From Pseudoalteromonas espejiana DSM 9414 (GTDB taxonomy: Bacteria > Pseudomonadota > Gammaproteobacteria > Enterobacterales > Alteromonadaceae): 64,000 nt of DNA. Made by a program: the position numbers and the translations under genes. The stretch spans positions 2,863,001-2,927,000 of the forward strand of contig NZ_CP011028.1 in NCBI RefSeq assembly GCF_002221525.1. The letters run 5' to 3'. The notes beneath the pieces were generated by a model. It did no database searches. It saw only the letters and a program-made list of their open reading frames with translations, and had not been told where the DNA came from. Each line of letters opens with the position of its first letter. Position 1 is the stretch's first letter. Of this stretch, positions 56,810 through 64,000 are shown piece after piece.

Positions 56810-57997
56810 ATGCTAGTACAGTTTTTTTTCACGCTGCGTAAATACCGCCTACCGGTGAGCCTGCGCGAACTACTCGATTTAATTAGCGCCTTAAAAAAAG
56901 GCGTTATATTTGCCGATGTAGACGCCTTTTACCATTTAGCACGCACCATAATGGTAAAAGACGAAACCCATTTTGATAGGTTTGATAAAGCCTTTAGCGA
57001 CTATTTTAGCGGCATTGCCGACTTAGACCTGCTCGAGAGTTTAAAGCAACAGCACAACCTACCTGAAGATTGGCTGCGCAAAGAGTTTGAAAAACACCTA
57101 AGCGATGAAGAAAAAGCCCAGCTAAAAGCCATGGGCGGGCTCGACGAGCTTATGAAAACCCTAAAAGAGCGTTTAGAAGAGCAACAAAAACGCCACGCTG
57201 GTGGCAATAAATGGGTGGGCACAGGTGGTACATCTCCTTTTGGTGCATACGGCTATAACCCAGAAGGCGTGCGTATAGGGCAAGACGGTAACCGTAATCG
57301 TCAAGCGGTTAAAGTGTGGGATAAACGCGAATACCGTAACCTCGATACCGACAGAGAAATTGGTTCGCGTACTATTAAACTTGCCCTTAAAAAGCTGCGT
57401 AAATTTGCCCGCACAGGCGCAAGCGACACCCTAGATTTAAATGAGACCATTCGTGCAACTGCCAAACAAGGCGGCATGCTAGATGTAAAAATGGCACCCG
57501 AGCGCCACAATGCCGTAAAAGTATTGATGCTGTTTGATATTGGCGGCTCAATGGATGACTACATTCATACCTGCGAAGAATTATTTAGCGCCGCCCACGG
57601 CGAGTTTAAACACCTAGAGTTTTACTACTTTCATAACTGTTTATACGAACACGTTTGGCAAGATAACGCGCGCCGCCATTCAAACGTAATCGACACCATG
57701 ACGCTGATTAATAAATTTACCAGCGACTATAAAGTAATATTTGTTGGCGATGCCACTATGGGCCCATACGAAATTGCCTACCCAGGCGGCTCGGTAGAGC
57801 ATTACAACGAAGAGCCCGGCAGCGCATGGTTATCACGAATCACCAATCACTTTGATAAAGTCGCTTGGCTCAACCCACAACCGGTTGAACACTGGCCGTA
57901 CTATCAATCAATTGATTTTATAAAGCAGCTGATGAGTAACAGAATGTACCCGCTGAGTTTAGATGGAATAAGTAGCGCGATAAAAGAGCTGAGTTAA
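56810..57997 (+). CDS. VWA (CoxE-like) partner of the MoxR ATPase
   Basis: 395 residues. The N-terminal half is helical (about 1-130, with a charged coiled region), then a Gly-rich linker, then a von Willebrand A-type domain (about 235-395). The MIDAS site reads DIGGS (243-247), so the first Ser of the usual DxSxS is Gly. These proteins are substrates-binding partners of MoxR ATPases. Its start codon is four bases after a MITE-like element, so its leader and any ribosome site lie inside the element. Its last 110 bases are duplicated downstream at 58433-58567. Confidence 0.85.
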   Translation: MLVQFFFTLRKYRLPVSLRELLDLISALKKGVIFADVDAFYHLARTIMVKDETHFDRFDKAFSDYFSGIADLDLLESLKQQHNLPEDWLRKEFEKHLSDEEKAQLKAMGGLDELMKTLKERLEEQQKRHAGGNKWVGTGGTSPFGAYGYNPEGVRIGQDGNRNRQAVKVWDKREYRNLDTDREIGSRTIKLALKKLRKFARTGASDTLDLNETIRATAKQGGMLDVKMAPERHNAVKVLMLFDIGGSMDDYIHTCEELFSAAHGEFKHLEFYYFHNCLYEHVWQDNARRHSNVIDTMTLINKFTSDYKVIFVGDATMGPYEIAYPGGSVEHYNEEPGSAWLSRITNHFDKVAWLNPQPVEHWPYYQSIDFIKQLMSNRMYPLSLDGISSAIKELS

Positions 57998-57998
57998 A

Positions 57999-58421
57999 GT
58001 GAATAATAGAAATATATTAAAATTAGTTTTGTTTGCATCACTTATTATAAATTTAGTTTTTATTACTATCTTTATAAGTGACTCTAAAAAAAATGAAAGC
58101 ATTTATTTATTAGCAAGCAATGTTGAAGCTAAATGCTTGAATGATTGGAAGTCACAAGACTCTAGGGTGCTTTTTATTACCTCTCATCAAATCTTAGGAC
58201 CAGATCCTTTTACTAAATATAACCTTTTAGAGCTGGGAGGTTATGATCAATCAACATCTTTCACATACGAGTTTTCAGCATGTTTTAAAGATAAATTTTC
58301 TACCGTAAGAGCAATTGAAGAGATGAAATATGCTATTGACTTCATGGGTAAGCAATCAAAAAATGTTGGATTTTATAAATTACCAAATTCTAATGAAATT
58401 ATTGTTTATTCAAATGAATAG
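57999..58421 (+). CDS. Small single-TM anchored protein of unknown function
   Basis: 140 residues from a GTG one base after the VWA stop. One N-terminal hydrophobic segment (about 8-27, LVLFASLIINLVFITIFI) could anchor it in the inner membrane or act as a signal; the rest is soluble and includes two cysteines. No recognised family. The region is clearly more AT-rich than its neighbours. It is flanked by the VWA 3' end on the left and a decayed copy of the same 3' end on the right, which points to an inserted cargo gene. Confidence 0.55.
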   Translation: MNNRNILKLVLFASLIINLVFITIFISDSKKNESIYLLASNVEAKCLNDWKSQDSRVLFITSHQILGPDPFTKYNLLELGGYDQSTSFTYEFSACFKDKFSTVRAIEEMKYAIDFMGKQSKNVGFYKLPNSNEIIVYSNE

Positions 58422-58432
58422 CACTTAGGCTA

Positions 58433-58567
58433 GATTGGCTTAGCTCATAACTCCCTGAGCATTGGCAGTACTATCAATCAATTGGCTTTATAAAAGAGCT
58501 AATGAAAAGCCACATGTATGCGCTGAGCTTGGATAGGATAAGTAGAGCGATAAAAGAGCTGAGTTAA
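58433..58567 (+). pseudogene. Decayed duplicate of the VWA gene 3' end
   Basis: Translated in frame, this stretch gives EHWQYYQSIGFIKELM and ends ISRAIKELS-stop, matching the VWA C-terminus EHWPYYQSIDFIKQLM ... ISSAIKELS-stop. By eye about four fifths of the bases agree with 57884-57997 without a gap. An in-frame TAA lies just upstream in the homologous part (CAA in the intact gene), so it is not translated as part of a longer protein. Confidence 0.85.
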
Positions 58568-58645
58568 AGTTTGACTCAGCTATATTTGTATTAGAGCAGT
58601 TTGAATCATCAATTTAAAAAGTAATAGTAGCTTGAGTTATTTACA

Positions 58646-59383
58646 TCAAAAAGAAATACCAACATTACAATTATCTGCAACACATCCAGACAGCTCTGAA
58701 GAACCTCCATCAGGAAAGGTTACTTTTAAATAATCACCATTAGCTTCAAAATAGAAGCCTGCAAAAACCATATCCAGACGCGAAACCAAAATATCACACT
58801 GCTCTGTGATAGTTAGTACAAGATGTATTTTTCGATGCCTTTCTCTAATAGTTATACAAGGGCCTTTAACTTCTACATCCCAGAGAGAAGAATTAGCTTT
58901 CCACTCATTATCTTTAATTTCTAGTGAGACTTCTCCATTAGAGTCTGTAAATAGACCAGATAGCAAAAATGGTTGGCCTAAGTACTCAGGTTTTTTTAAT
59001 TGAAATAATGCGTAATTTGCAACTTGAATAGGGATTTTACAGTTGCTTAACTTTACACCACCAAAAATTAAAGAAGGATTACGCTCTGGGAAATCAAAAA
59101 ACTCATTAGAATAACCTTGTTGTAAACACTTTGGCATCCGCATTGCTAACTTTACACGTGACTTTGACCACATTTTTGTAGTTACCTTTGAATGGCATTG
59201 TGGACATAGGAGGGTCATATTAGCCGGGTCATGTTTTTTTGCATCTTTAAACTCAGGGTCTACATGTTCGTATTGAATTATTCCTAATCCACAAATAACA
59301 CAACCGAACCCACATTGCTGACGAATATCCCGCTTTATTTCTGCTGGAATTACTCTACTCAAACCAAATTTATTAACTTCCAT
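58646..59383 (-). CDS. HNH endonuclease-domain protein
   Basis: 245 residues. The N-terminal part is an HNH nuclease motif held by a zinc site: CVIC (28-31), His40 in YEHVDP, Asn55 in PANMTLLC, CPQC (60-63) and His64. The C-terminal 170 residues are beta-rich with no recognised domain and could bind a target or ligand. It is a single AT-rich gene in an accessory stretch. It could be a homing-type, restriction or defence nuclease; the neighbourhood gives no further help. Confidence 0.75.
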   Translation of the reverse strand: MEVNKFGLSRVIPAEIKRDIRQQCGFGCVICGLGIIQYEHVDPEFKDAKKHDPANMTLLCPQCHSKVTTKMWSKSRVKLAMRMPKCLQQGYSNEFFDFPERNPSLIFGGVKLSNCKIPIQVANYALFQLKKPEYLGQPFLLSGLFTDSNGEVSLEIKDNEWKANSSLWDVEVKGPCITIRERHRKIHLVLTITEQCDILVSRLDMVFAGFYFEANGDYLKVTFPDGGSSELSGCVADNCNVGISF

Positions 59384-59443
59384 ATTATTCTGATCCAGTT
59401 AAATTATTATATTAAAAACATTTTATTTTTTTGTAGACGTTTA

Positions 59444-59854
59444 TTAAATAAACTTACACATTCCAAACCCTAAACTATCGCCATCACGTTTTACATAACC
59501 ATAATGTGTATAAAAGCTTTCTTTACCGTGAGCACTTAATAAACCTACTGTAGCGCCATTAGAGCAAGTGTTGGTGAAGTAGTTTTCAATGTGGGTCATT
59601 ACTAAACGACCAATACCTTGTTTTTGATAACTAGGCGCAACAATTATATCTTGAATATAAAAATACATTGCGCCATCACCAATCACTCTCCCAGTGCCTA
59701 CCAACTTATCAGTGTCGTATACAGTGACCCAAAAAAGTGAGTTCTCGATGCTTACTTTTAATACTTCATCGTCAGGATTTTGCCACTTTACTTGTGTACG
59801 TAAATTAGCAAACCCATCCAGTGCTGGGGCTTCAAATTCAACTTTATAAGCCAT
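59444..59854 (-). CDS. GNAT family N-acetyltransferase
   Basis: 136 residues with a complete small GNAT fold. The acetyl-CoA loop is in the QDIIVAPSYQKQGIGRLVM segment (Q/R-x-x-G-x-G/A), and the C-terminal ESFYTHYGY motif is typical. Substrate unknown. It lies 18 bases downstream of a second GNAT gene on the same strand, so the two form a small operon. Confidence 0.88.
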   Translation of the reverse strand: MAYKVEFEAPALDGFANLRTQVKWQNPDDEVLKVSIENSLFWVTVYDTDKLVGTGRVIGDGAMYFYIQDIIVAPSYQKQGIGRLVMTHIENYFTNTCSNGATVGLLSAHGKESFYTHYGYVKRDGDSLGFGMCKFI

Positions 59855-59872
59855 AATATCCCTTACTCACTT

Positions 59873-60328
59873 TTAAAGCACTTTACCCATAAACAAGCTG
59901 TACGGATCTAGCTCATAATCACCAAACGGTTCGCACTCTTTAAAACCAAATTGAGAATAAAGTTTTTGTGCGGGTAAAAATGCTTTTGCAGTGCCGGTCT
60001 CTAAACTTAACTTGTTATAACCTCGCTGTGCTGCTTCCCCAATAATGTGCGTAAGTAACTTAGCGGCTATGCCTTGGCGTAAATAGTTGCTTGAGGTGCG
60101 CATTGATTTAATTTCGCCATGAGTCGCATTGAGCGCTTTTAATGCGCCAACACCCGCCAAATTATTATCAATCCATAAGCTATAAAAGGTTATATCGGGC
60201 TGAGTAAGTTTAGTTACATCCAGTGCGTGTACGCTTTCTACAGGTGAGTGCTTTAACATATCGTTATGGTGCGCTTGTAGTAGTTTTATGATGTGTGGGT
60301 TTGAAAGCTCGCCTGTTCTTATATCCAT
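59873..60328 (-). CDS. GNAT family N-acetyltransferase
   Basis: 151 residues. The acetyl-CoA-binding segment is EIKSMRTSSNYLRQGIAAKLL, and the downstream LYSQFGF motif is conserved. It resembles YsnE/PhnO-like small acetyltransferases. Substrate unknown. First gene of a two-gene GNAT unit; it is not closely similar to its neighbour, so it is not a recent tandem duplicate. Confidence 0.88.
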   Translation of the reverse strand: MDIRTGELSNPHIIKLLQAHHNDMLKHSPVESVHALDVTKLTQPDITFYSLWIDNNLAGVGALKALNATHGEIKSMRTSSNYLRQGIAAKLLTHIIGEAAQRGYNKLSLETGTAKAFLPAQKLYSQFGFKECEPFGDYELDPYSLFMGKVL

Positions 60329-60404
60329 TTATGCCTCATTTAAATTTTATGCTTTAGGGCTTTAACTAATGCACTTAAGTAAAGCCCTTAAGTAAATGGC
60401 TAAT

Positions 60405-61640
60405 TTAGGCTGCTAGCTTCCACACTACAAACGCAGCAGCAAAACCAACCAAATACACTAGGCCTAGCCACGTTAAGCTGCGTAGTAACACGCTGTGTTT
60501 AATAGCGGGTTCTGAGCGTACAAGACTAAAGTTAAGCCATGCAAAAACAGGGGTGGTTACAAAAGCAAGCGTCATGGCAAAGGTAAGCATGGGGCCAAGG
60601 GCTGATTTAAAAAATAAAATAACGGCCATGCCAGCTAGTGCTTGCAGTACAAGCCAAATATTTAAGCTGTGTTTTGACTGCTTAAAACCAAGTAATTTGT
60701 GTGATTCGTTAAGTGTGCGCGCGTAGCCGTCAAGTACAGTGAGTGTGGTACCGAACATACATAAAAAAGCAATGGCTGATACAAGCGGCCTTGCCCACTC
60801 GCCTATTGTGAGTGCGTACATATCGATAAGTTGTTTAGCAAAAGCAACCCCGCCAAGTTCTATATTGCTGCTTTGCCCATATTGCACCAGCACTCCTAAG
60901 CTAAAAAATACTAATGCTAAGCACGCTGTTAACCAATACCCTACGTTAAAATCAAATAGGCCTTGGCTTTTAGTGACTGTTTGCTGCGCTTGTTTTTCTT
61001 TTAGCCAAAGCGAGCTAAGCGCTGATATTTCTATTGGTGCTGGCATCCAGCCCATTAACGCGACCATAAAGCTCAACATAGCAAGCTCGTATGGCGATGG
61101 ACCCACATAGTCAGCAGGCGCCATTGGGCCGTTACTGAATGCAATAACCAGCGCAATAACAGTAGCAAGCGTTAATAGCCCCATTATGGCTTTTGCAACG
61201 CTGTCGAGCGCTTTAAAGTGCCCTAACAATAATATGGCTAAACACACACCGAGCAATATCCAACACAGTAGCGTTACTTCTATTACTATTGGCAACGCGT
61301 AATGCAGTAAGCTTGCTGTAAGCAGTAATACACCGGCGGTATTTACAATGGCAGCAAGTATGTTAAGCCCTATAAAACTATAAAAATAAACAGGGCCTTT
61401 ATTTTTATAACCTTCTACTAGGCTATTTTTGGTTACTAATGTGTACTCCATACCAAAACGGAAAAATGGGTATTTTAATACGTTTACCGCTAATATAAGC
61501 CAAAACAATTGCCAGCCAAATAATGCGCCTGCTTGAGTGGATGCGACTAAGTGAGATCCCCCTATTGCGGCGGTTGCCATTAATATACCAGGGCCTAGGG
61601 CGCCCAATCGAGATTTCCAAGATGTGTGTGTTTGCTGCAT
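60405..61640 (-). CDS. Nramp-family transporter with altered metal site
   Basis: 411 residues with about eleven membrane helices in the LeuT-like Nramp arrangement (GPGIL near residue 16-20 starts helix 1). The canonical DPGN motif of helix 1 is replaced by AIGGSH (25-30). The helix-6 MPHN-type motif reads WMPAPIE, so a Met is kept but the usual pattern is changed. Divergent Nramp relatives with altered sites can move Mg2+ or are not simple Mn2+/Fe2+ importers. The ion transported here cannot be deduced. Single gene. Confidence 0.8.
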   Translation of the reverse strand: MQQTHTSWKSRLGALGPGILMATAAIGGSHLVASTQAGALFGWQLFWLILAVNVLKYPFFRFGMEYTLVTKNSLVEGYKNKGPVYFYSFIGLNILAAIVNTAGVLLLTASLLHYALPIVIEVTLLCWILLGVCLAILLLGHFKALDSVAKAIMGLLTLATVIALVIAFSNGPMAPADYVGPSPYELAMLSFMVALMGWMPAPIEISALSSLWLKEKQAQQTVTKSQGLFDFNVGYWLTACLALVFFSLGVLVQYGQSSNIELGGVAFAKQLIDMYALTIGEWARPLVSAIAFLCMFGTTLTVLDGYARTLNESHKLLGFKQSKHSLNIWLVLQALAGMAVILFFKSALGPMLTFAMTLAFVTTPVFAWLNFSLVRSEPAIKHSVLLRSLTWLGLVYLVGFAAAFVVWKLAA

Positions 61641-61735
61641 TAATTTCTCAATATGTGTACGTTATATATTCAAAAGATTAGGTTTTATAATTAAAAAACA
61701 TAAAGAGAGAATAACTTACCTAAAATCAAGGCAAT

Positions 61736-61761
61736 AAAAAAGAGCCATAAGGCTCTTTTTT
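61736..61761. terminator. Terminator between hpf and the Nramp gene
   Basis: An 11-base stem (61736-61746 with 61751-61761), a four-base loop, and A- and T-runs on either side. It ends hpf on the minus strand. Confidence 0.92.
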
Positions 61762-61782
61762 ATAGTACTTTGGGACTAAACT

Positions 61783-62139
61783 TTATTTTAACTCCATCTC
61801 TTGGATGATTTCGTGTGCTATTTCTGGAGTCGTGCTAACAGGCTTTTCGTGTAAGTTTGCTTTTATTTGCCCTTTTCGATGTTTTAGTGCCGCATCGAGT
61901 TTTTTAGTTGCGCTTGCAATAGCTGGGTACATAACTTCGTTTTCCCCTTTTACCGATATACGCGCACCTTCGTAATTTGTGCTAATTTCTACTTGGATTT
62001 TATGATGTTCTTTAGACAAAATAATATCGAGTGCAATAAGTGATGGAAAGTGACTCTCGATTTTTGAAAACTTCTCGTTAATGTGTTCTCTAATAGAATC
62101 AGTAACGTCTACATGGTGACCAGAAAGATTAATTTTCAT
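61783..62139 (-). CDS. hpf: Ribosome hibernation promoting factor
   Basis: 118 residues, short HPF/YfiA type: the beta-alpha-beta fold with MKINLSGHHVDVTDSIREHI at the N-terminus and DAALKHRKGQIKANLHEK toward the C-terminus. It binds the 30S mRNA channel in stationary phase and blocks translation. It is a single gene here with an AGGAT-type ribosome site, not in the rpoN operon where hpf often lies, so it may be the RaiA-like paralogue. Confidence 0.9.
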   Translation of the reverse strand: MKINLSGHHVDVTDSIREHINEKFSKIESHFPSLIALDIILSKEHHKIQVEISTNYEGARISVKGENEVMYPAIASATKKLDAALKHRKGQIKANLHEKPVSTTPEIAHEIIQEMELK

Positions 62140-62273
62140 AGGGTATCCTTTTATTTGTTACCTCATAAATAGTATTGGGGGCTATTTAGATTAACACAAG
62201 GAAAAAGCAGATAATTTTGAAATTAATTTGTTACTAAAGCTGATTTAAATCATAGGTTGTGCAAAGTTTATGC

Positions 62274-62296
62274 AAAGCCCATAGGGTATGGGCTTT
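62274..62296 (-). terminator. Hairpin after ppnP
   Basis: A perfect ten-base inverted repeat (62274-62283 with 62287-62296) has a three-base loop and ends in three A/T residues only. It lies 22 bases after the ppnP stop and could be a modest terminator. Confidence 0.5.
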
Positions 62297-62317
62297 CAGA
62301 CGTCTAGCCTTTAAGGT

Positions 62318-62632
62318 TTAGTCTGTATATGAGCAGCAATAATCGGCAAAATCACTCACTTTTACTTTAAAGCTTACGTTAGCATCTACGTTGAATGATT
62401 CACCCGCGTTAAATGTTTTCCATTCACTCTCGCCAGGTAATAGAATATCCCACTGGCCACCTAAAAGCTCCATTAATTCTTTTTTGCTGGTATCAAATAC
62501 AAATTCGCCTGGCTGCATAAAGCCTAATGTTTTTGTAGTGCCGTCGCTAAGCACAACGGTACGGCTTGATACTTTGCCCTCAAAATACACGTTAGCTTTT
62601 TTTATCACACTTACATTATCAAACTGAGACAT
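62318..62632 (-). CDS. ppnP: Pyrimidine/purine nucleoside phosphorylase PpnP
   Basis: 104 residues from ATG 62632 (GGAG six bases upstream); the longer start at 62638 lies inside the ribosome site. A small cupin-fold protein with [18 protein letters not shown], the LGFMQPGEF motif, and the C-terminal DYCCSYTD. PpnP (former DUF1255, YaiE) splits nucleosides with phosphate to the base and ribose-1-phosphate. Single gene. Confidence 0.9.
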   Translation of the reverse strand: MSQFDNVSVIKKANVYFEGKVSSRTVVLSDGTTKTLGFMQPGEFVFDTSKKELMELLGGQWDILLPGESEWKTFNAGESFNVDANVSFKVKVSDFADYCCSYTD

Positions 62633-62754
62633 CCTCACTCCTGTTTATATTATTTTTAAAAATCAGCCACCACCTTGCCTGATAGAAAAATACCTTGCAA
62701 GGAAAGTACATTGAAAGTTACTCACTTGCGGTTTTAAAGCAGTGTTTTTAAGTA

Positions 62755-62868
62755 TTAGTCGCTGCGCTTTTTATGCGGGCAGGCATAGCCAAAAGCTGAA
62801 TCTGTATTTCCTGAGTAAACACCAAGCTTGCTTTCGTTTACAGCAACGCTTTTATGTTCGCTCCAACA
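62755..62868 (-). other. Short conserved-looking reading frame without a start
   Basis: Reading on the minus strand from the edge of the transketolase terminator, one frame stays open and ends in FGYACPHKKRSD-stop. There is no start codon in it and no ribosome site. The tail recalls short peptides predicted in intergenic DNA of Alteromonadales, so this may be a dispersed repeat or a remnant, not an active gene. Confidence 0.3.
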
Positions 62869-62904
62869 AAAAAGCCCGCCCTGTTTAACACAGGGCGGGC
62901 TTTT
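62869..62904 (-). terminator. Transketolase terminator
   Basis: An 11-base GC-rich perfect stem (62874-62884 with 62890-62900), extended by A/T pairs, with a five-base loop and a T-run on the minus strand. It lies about 20 bases past the transketolase stop. Confidence 0.93.
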
Positions 62905-62922
62905 AAATATTAAAGCTAACGA

Positions 62923-64000
62923 TTAAAACAATGCGTTTGCTTTCTTTACAATGTTTTCTACTGTAAAGCCAAAGAACTCAAACAGTTCGCCAGCAGGTGC
63001 AGACTCACCAAAGGTCGTCATACCTACTACTGCGCCATTTAGGCCTACGTACTTGTACCAGTAATCAGCAATACCTGCTTCTACTGCTACGCGGCGTGTT
63101 ACAGATGCCGGTAATACGCTTTCTTTGTACTGTGCGCTTTGCTCTTCAAATACATCAGTACACGGCATAGATACAACACGTACCTTTTTACCTTGGCTGC
63201 GAAGCTCTGTTGCTGAATCTTGTGCAAGCTGCACTTCAGAACCTGTAGCAATAATAATTAGCTCTGGGTTGCCGTCACAGCTAAGGATGTAACCACCTTT
63301 TTTAACATCAGCTAATTGCTGTGCGTCACGTGCTTGTTGCTCAAGGCCTTGGCGAGTAAAGATAAGCGATGTAGGGCCGTCTTTACGTTCAATAGCTTGT
63401 TGCCATGCAATTGCCGACTCAACTTGGTCACATGGGCGCCAGTTGTATAAGTTAGGCGTTAAACGCATGCTAGCAATTTGCTCTACCGGTTGGTGAGTTG
63501 GACCATCTTCACCTAGGCCGATTGAATCGTGTGTATATACAAAAATACTTGGTTGCTTCATTAATGCAGCCATACGTACCGCATTTTTTGCGTACTCAAC
63601 AAACATTAAGAACGTTGCACCGTAAGGAATGAAGCCTTTATGAAGGGCAATACCATTCATAATTGCCGACATACCAAATTCACGTACACCGTAGTAAATG
63701 TAGTTACCGCTTGCATCGTCTGCAGTTAAACCTTTAGAGCCATCCCAAATTGTTAGGTTTGAGCCAGCTAAATCGGCTGAGCCACCCATGAACTCTGGTA
63801 AAATAGGACCAAATGCGTTTAATGCATTTTGTGATGCTTTACGAGATGCAGGGTTTGCAGGGTTTGCTTGTAGTTGCTCAATGTACTCTTGAGATTTTGC
63901 AGCCCAATCATCCGGCAGTTCGTTGTTAATACGGCGTTTGTATTCTGCTGCAAGCTCTGGGTATGCGTTTGCGTATGCTGCAAATTTTTCATCCCAGCTA
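62923..64000 (-). CDS. tkt: Transketolase, C-terminal part (5' end beyond window)
   Basis: About 359 codons are visible; the gene continues past base 64000. An internal Met at 63789 is not the start, as the frame is open and conserved to the edge ([16 protein letters not shown]). The pyrimidine-binding domain carries [10 protein letters not shown] and the TPP motif [12 protein letters not shown]. The C-terminal domain ends in VKKANALF. It transfers two-carbon units between sugar phosphates in the pentose phosphate pathway. Ended by a strong terminator. Confidence 0.95.
   Translation of the reverse strand, partial: SWDEKFAAYANAYPELAAEYKRRINNELPDDWAAKSQEYIEQLQANPANPASRKASQNALNAFGPILPEFMGGSADLAGSNLTIWDGSKGLTADDASGNYIYYGVREFGMSAIMNGIALHKGFIPYGATFLMFVEYAKNAVRMAALMKQPSIFVYTHDSIGLGEDGPTHQPVEQIASMRLTPNLYNWRPCDQVESAIAWQQAIERKDGPTSLIFTRQGLEQQARDAQQLADVKKGGYILSCDGNPELIIIATGSEVQLAQDSATELRSQGKKVRVVSMPCTDVFEEQSAQYKESVLPASVTRRVAVEAGIADYWYKYVGLNGAVVGMTTFGESAPAGELFEFFGFTVENIVKKANALF

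Noticed and set aside
62923..63789. Transketolase fragment starting at an internal Met
   Set aside because: The frame continues in conserved sequence to the window edge; the gene is cut by the window, not truncated.
1..64000. CRISPR arrays, tRNA/rRNA genes, prophage or full insertion sequences
   Set aside because: No regularly spaced repeats, no tRNA or rRNA-like sequence, and no transposase, integrase or phage structural gene was seen.

Overview
The window looks like chromosomal DNA of a marine gammaproteobacterium, most likely Pseudoalteromonas. This rests on the AT-rich composition, the protein sequences, and the gene order ftsB-ispD-ispF-truD-surE-pcm-yqaA-nlpD-rpoS / mutS-pncC-recA. The genus is inferred from recalled sequence style, not from a search. 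No rRNA, tRNA, CRISPR array, prophage or intact insertion sequence was seen.

Region by region. 1-4841: the slyD tail, a two-TM protein, a DUF481 outer-membrane protein, a DUF440 dsDNA-mimic-like protein, a crotonase, an LrgA/LrgB pair and an MscS channel. 4842-10165: a hairpin, a MITE-like element, then a membrane-anchored wHTH-STAND-TPR regulator with a small beta-rich partner gene, and a PAS-GGDEF diguanylate cyclase. 10196-15118 (all minus): MgtE, a Kdo-kinase-like protein, a MarR regulator and a chemoreceptor. 15641-27294: a complete pelABCDEFG exopolysaccharide operon with overlapping or closely abutting genes; PelD keeps the c-di-GMP-binding RxxD motif. 27367-34595: a small orphan gene, an L,D-transpeptidase plus an M15 peptidase, topoisomerase IB, a large orphan membrane protein and PurU. 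34668-41048: an AbgT transporter, a response regulator next to acs, a DcaP-like porin and a second kind of inverted-repeat element. 41207-54118: a TonB-dependent receptor, recA with a LexA box, pncC/mutS in a very tight divergent arrangement, and the rpoS-to-ftsB housekeeping block. 54158-60328 is more accessory: DUF2947, DUF1653, a MoxR/VWA pair separated by a second copy of the first MITE-like element, a small gene bracketed by a duplicated VWA 3' end, an HNH protein and two GNAT acetyltransferases. 60405-64000: an atypical Nramp-family transporter, HPF, PpnP and the 3' part of transketolase.

Working together: c-di-GMP made by diguanylate cyclases (one lies 5.5 kb upstream of pel) would be read by PelD to activate Pel synthesis by PelF, export by PelG/PelE, deacetylation and trimming by PelA, and outer-membrane passage through PelB/PelC. 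Acs, its neighbouring regulator and the porin suggest a carbon-scavenging block. RecA, MutS, RpoS, NlpD, Pcm, SurE and HPF form a repair and stationary-phase block.

The most unusual points are: (1) two copies of a ~260-bp MITE-like element, one filling exactly the gap between a MoxR and a VWA gene; (2) the wHTH-STAND-TPR regulator with its small partner; (3) a small gene trapped between two copies of the VWA 3' end; (4) an Nramp-family protein without the canonical metal-binding motif; (5) an EF-hand-like loop inside an M15 peptidase.
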